Of a stretch of DNA of 26,206 bases, positions 23,695-26,206 are shown piece by piece. The position numbers were made by a program, and so were the translations under genes. Position 1 is the first letter of the stretch; each line of letters opens with the position of its first letter. The stretch is from a virus. The DNA lies in IMG/VR virus record IMGVR_UViG_3300031234_000251, positions 1-26,206 of that record. One strand, given 5' to 3'. The notes under the pieces were generated by a model. That model had not been told where the DNA came from and did no database searches. It saw only the letters and a program-made list of their open reading frames with translations.

Positions 23695-24438
23695 ATGATT
23701 ATTATATTAATTATGCGAGCTATAAATCCAGTCATTTATTTAATAATGAACCATGTTAATGGTAAATGTTATATTGGCAAAACAATCGATCCTATCCAAA
23801 GATGGAGAGATCATCAACCACCAAAAACAAAAAATTACCCTATTCAATATGCTATACTAAAACATAAAGTTGAAAACTTTACTTTTGATATAATAGAAAG
23901 ATTTTCTCTTGAATCAGAATTAGAAGAAGCTGAAATTTGGTGGATCGCATATTTGAGAAGTCTGGGCGCACAACTTTACAACATCACTGATGGTGGCGAT
24001 GGTATTAGTGGATATCATCATACTGCAGAAACTAAACAACTACTTTCCAAAAATAGAAAAGACCTTATTGCCACTGGATGGATTCCAATCAAACATACCG
24101 AAGAGTTCAAGCAACAACTAAGTCAAAATATGATTGGACATACTTATAATACTGATAGAGTCCATCCCCCAGATTGCCTTCATTGTTCTGAGTTAGTTAA
24201 ACGCAATAAAACTAACAATCCATCTCGAAGCGGCGACCCTGATGTCAAAAAGAAAATGAGTAAGAAAAAAATTGGGTCATTAAATAACCAAGCAATAATG
24301 ACTGAAGAAAAAGTAGTTGAACTACGCCAATTATCAAAACAAGGAATGTCTAACAAAGAGTTAAGCATTAAATTTGGAATAGCCGTTACCACTGTTAGTG
24401 GCATTAAAAATAGAAAAAGTTGGAAGCATGTTGATTAA
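23695..24438 (+). CDS. GIY-YIG homing endonuclease
   Basis: Up to 247 residues, with an alternative start at 23713 (MRAINPVIYL) that better fits the family's usual short lead. The GIY-YIG module is complete: VIYLI then CYIGKT, the catalytic Arg in QRWRDH, and the metal-binding Glu in the EEAEIWWIAYLRSLG helix, followed by YNITDGGDG. Behind it come NUMOD3-like minor-groove motifs (HTAETKQLLSKN, DPDVKKKMSKKKIG). A C-terminal helix-turn-helix closes it (TEEKVVELRQLSKQGMSNKE...NRKSWKHV). It lies between the capsid gene and its upstream neighbour, on the opposite strand, in a free-standing position. No good Shine-Dalgarno is seen. It appears intact and probably cleaves a site at this junction. Confidence 0.93.
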   Translation: MIIILIMRAINPVIYLIMNHVNGKCYIGKTIDPIQRWRDHQPPKTKNYPIQYAILKHKVENFTFDIIERFSLESELEEAEIWWIAYLRSLGAQLYNITDGGDGISGYHHTAETKQLLSKNRKDLIATGWIPIKHTEEFKQQLSQNMIGHTYNTDRVHPPDCLHCSELVKRNKTNNPSRSGDPDVKKKMSKKKIGSLNNQAIMTEEKVVELRQLSKQGMSNKELSIKFGIAVTTVSGIKNRKSWKHVD

Positions 24439-24505
24439 TGACGCGCGCTATAATGCCACAAAAACAAACTCGCCTTACCCGAATTTCAATCTTGGATAAA
24501 ATGAA

Positions 24506-24533
24506 AAAAGCCAATCATTTCTGATTGGCTTTT
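24506..24533 (-). terminator. Rho-independent terminator after the auxiliary capsid gene
   Basis: An 11-12-bp perfect stem AAAGCCAATCA/TGATTGGCTTT with a TTTC loop. On the minus strand a T run follows, as expected for termination after the gene that ends at 24566. On the plus strand four T follow, so it may also stop the convergent GIY-YIG transcript. Confidence 0.9.
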
Positions 24534-24565
24534 AACTACGTTACATAAAAAACTTATTCAGTTAA

Positions 24566-25372
24566 TTAATAGGCGGGCGGAGAAAAATAAATTGTCGCGA
24601 ATTGGAAACTTCTTGGTCCAACTGAGGAAACTGAACCGCTTGGACTATTTAGTGCTGCCACTAAATAGTTAGGGGTCGTAACCAAAGATTGGTTAGTATT
24701 GAACTCAACCAAATGACCAACTGTTGGACTGCCTAAATTATAACCAGCATTAAATGCTACAACAAGGTTTGTGTTACCAGTAACGTTTGGAGTCAAAAGA
24801 CCTCCAGTGCCAACACCAGTTGAACCAGTAAAGCTTAATGGGGTTCCAACAGTCAAGTTAACATTTGATGGTTGTAATCCAGTAACAGCATTAGTATCAG
24901 TAGCATCAAGCGAAACTGCGTAAAGACCTGGCTTATCCCAGCAAGTTGTCTTGCCAGAGCCGGTTGAAGTGTGTGGTCCTAGAACTGCACCAGTGAAGGT
25001 TGTTGGGCCGTTAACTTGCTGACCAACAGTTCCACCAACTACAGATCCGAAAAGGGTTCCGTATCCAGTGATACCATCATCAGAAAGCATCAAAGGGCGT
25101 TGTGATCCCACAACTGAATTACCAAGAGTAGAAAGCGATCCCCAAAGTCTAGAAACTGCTGGACGTTTGAAAACACTTCCTTGATTGACATAACCATCGA
25201 ATACGTCATAAGCGCCTTGATCAAGACCACCGGTTGTTACACCTGGTTGACCAGAGGTAGTTACTTGAGCGAAAGAAACGACTTCTCCGCCTTTGAGAGT
25301 GAGAACATCGATATCGAGACCGTCGAACTGACCAAGGGGCATGATACCTGGTTGTAATAATTTAAGAGACAT
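24566..25372 (-). CDS. Probable capsid auxiliary or decoration protein
   Basis: A 268-residue Gly/Thr/Val/Ser-rich protein. The start (LLQPGIMPLGQFDGLDIDVL) is followed by an ordered region (GAYDVFDGYVNQGSVFKRPA, RLWGSLSTLG) and a long beta-rich C-terminal part (LTVGTPLSFTG, PNYLVAALNSP, FQFATIYFSPP). It has no cysteine site or membrane segment. It is the gene transcribed just before the major capsid gene and has its own promoter and strong terminator, which suggests high expression. AAGGAATATAAC leads into the ATG. A head decoration or stabilising protein is the best guess from place and composition; I do not recognise a named family. Confidence 0.65.
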   Translation of the reverse strand: MSLKLLQPGIMPLGQFDGLDIDVLTLKGGEVVSFAQVTTSGQPGVTTGGLDQGAYDVFDGYVNQGSVFKRPAVSRLWGSLSTLGNSVVGSQRPLMLSDDGITGYGTLFGSVVGGTVGQQVNGPTTFTGAVLGPHTSTGSGKTTCWDKPGLYAVSLDATDTNAVTGLQPSNVNLTVGTPLSFTGSTGVGTGGLLTPNVTGNTNLVVAFNAGYNLGSPTVGHLVEFNTNQSLVTTPNYLVAALNSPSGSVSSVGPRSFQFATIYFSPPAY

Positions 25373-25382
25373 GTTATATTCC

Positions 25383-25412
25383 TTTATATCCGCGTGCGTT
25401 TTATGTTGACAA
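25383..25412 (-). promoter_or_regulatory. Sigma-70-like promoter of the auxiliary capsid gene
   Basis: On the minus strand, TTGTCA (25412-25407), then 17 bases, then ATATAA (25389-25384), about ten bases before the start codon region. The -35 box overlaps the -35 box of the plus-strand promoter, since GTTGACAAC is palindromic. The leader would be very short. The same spot also resembles a TATAAA late-type box. Confidence 0.4.
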
Positions 25413-25434
25413 CACGCAACTTACACCTTATACT
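25406..25434 (+). promoter_or_regulatory. Strong sigma-70 promoter of the HNH gene
   Basis: TTGACA (25406-25411), exactly 17 bases, then TATACT (25429-25434). The -35 box is consensus and the -10 box differs at one base. Transcription would start near 25441, about 37 bases before the HNH start codon. This is a host-type (early) promoter, in contrast to the late-type boxes of the virion genes. Confidence 0.7.
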
Positions 25435-25477
25435 TACAGAGATATATATGTTTATTACCAGAAAATAAAAAATAATC

Positions 25478-26206
25478 ATGAAGCCTGTAAATAATTTATT
25501 AAATCAAATTTTTGGTCGATTGACCGTGTTATCTCGTGCCATTAATCCTGGTACTCGTAAAAATGACACTGCGGCTTATTGGAATTGTCAGTGTAGTTGC
25601 GGAACATTATGTGTAATTAGAGGCTATTCATTAACAACTAATAAAACAAAGTCTTGCGGTTGTCTAAAACTAGAAGCACCGCATTTACCACTTCTTCCAC
25701 AAGCCCAACCAAAATACGATAGTCATGAAGCATCAGCACGTCAGGCTTGGCGTAACAATAATAGATATACAGATTTATCATTTGAAGATTTTTATCGATT
25801 ATCTCAATTAAATTGTTTTTATTGTAACAATGAACCAAGTCTTATTAAGATTAAAAAACGAAAAAATCCAGAACCATTTATTCGCAACACATTAGATCGA
25901 ATTGATTCTTTATTAGGGCATACAATAGATAATGTTGTGCCAGCTTGCTTAATGTGTAATGTGGCTAAATTAGATCGTAGTCTGCAAGATTTTTATATCT
26001 ACATAAATAATCTAATCAATAATTTAGACCGCTTGTCACCATCAGAATATCGATATCAATCTTCTATCAATGAATTAGTTTCTTTATCATCTTTATATTC
26101 ATATAAGCAATCTGCCGTCAAAGCATTATATACCGATTATCATGATGGAGAATTAAATCTTACACAATTTTACGAATTGATTATGTCTAATTGCTATTAT
26201 TGCGGA
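25478..26206 (+). CDS. HNH homing endonuclease with a second HNH start (3' end outside window)
   Basis: 243 residues are visible and the frame is open at the window edge. Residues about 11-65 form a small domain (FGRLTVLSR...YWNCQCSCG...TKSCGCLK) often found at the front of phage HNH nucleases, with paired cysteines. The first HNH module follows at about 100-165: YTDLSFEDFYRLSQLNCFYC with the first zinc pair, LDRID, GHT, then NVVPACLMCNVAK with the second zinc pair and the catalytic Asn. Near the end, GELNLTQFYELIMSNCYYCG repeats the module's opening, so a second HNH module probably begins here. A strong sigma-70 promoter lies upstream; no clear ribosome-binding site is seen. Confidence 0.85.
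   Translation, partial: MKPVNNLLNQIFGRLTVLSRAINPGTRKNDTAAYWNCQCSCGTLCVIRGYSLTTNKTKSCGCLKLEAPHLPLLPQAQPKYDSHEASARQAWRNNNRYTDLSFEDFYRLSQLNCFYCNNEPSLIKIKKRKNPEPFIRNTLDRIDSLLGHTIDNVVPACLMCNVAKLDRSLQDFYIYINNLINNLDRLSPSEYRYQSSINELVSLSSLYSYKQSAVKALYTDYHDGELNLTQFYELIMSNCYYCG

Overview
The window is part of the virion-gene region of an AT-rich tailed bacteriophage, probably a large-genome one, using the standard bacterial code. A HK97-like major capsid protein gene, a neighbouring capsid-associated gene and a long run of tail or fibre genes all lie on the minus strand. Between them sit selfish nuclease genes, mostly free-standing homing endonucleases. I see no integrase, tRNA, rRNA or CRISPR array, and nothing here identifies the host.

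Layout in minus-strand transcription order (right to left). A candidate capsid auxiliary gene (24566-25372) has its own promoter and terminator. The major capsid gene (22545-23558) follows, with a TATAAATA late-type box and a strong terminator. Next is a two-gene nuclease cassette: a LAGLIDADG endonuclease fused to a DNA methyltransferase (20308-22419), overlapping by ATGA a zinc-ribbon/Vsr-like nuclease (19121-20311). Structural or unknown genes resume at 19093, including a RelA/SpoT-like domain protein (17914-18480). Tail and fibre genes then run from 16906 to 8633. Among them are 148-, 555- and 1199-residue proteins with the same N-terminal motif, and several that share repeat modules. After these comes a tightly overlapping group: a membrane-anchored coiled-coil protein, a 47-residue protein and a patatin-like phospholipase (8583-7273), which may act in lysis or on membranes. 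Then come small fibre-like genes, an unknown gene and a cold-shock protein (7244-5166). An IS200/IS605-type tnpB-only element (about 3915-5165) separates these from three further structural genes (3447-1274).

Plus-strand genes are few: a LAGLIDADG endonuclease (8-1234), a 144-residue protein of unknown role (3480-3914), a GIY-YIG endonuclease (23695-24438) and a double-motif HNH endonuclease cut by the window end (25478-26206). With tnpB, the Vsr-like nuclease, the LAGLIDADG-methyltransferase and a 40-residue HNH remnant (16899-17021), the window holds seven nuclease loci from six families. All lie at gene boundaries, and none interrupts a structural gene.

The most unusual feature is the overlapping LAGLIDADG-methyltransferase plus zinc-ribbon nuclease pair. 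It looks like a mobile cassette that carries both cutting and protecting activities. Other points of note are the RelA/SpoT-like gene in the capsid region, the patatin gene in the overlapping membrane-protein group, the fibre family with a shared N-terminal motif, and a perfect 24-bp inverted repeat at the 3' end of a structural gene.
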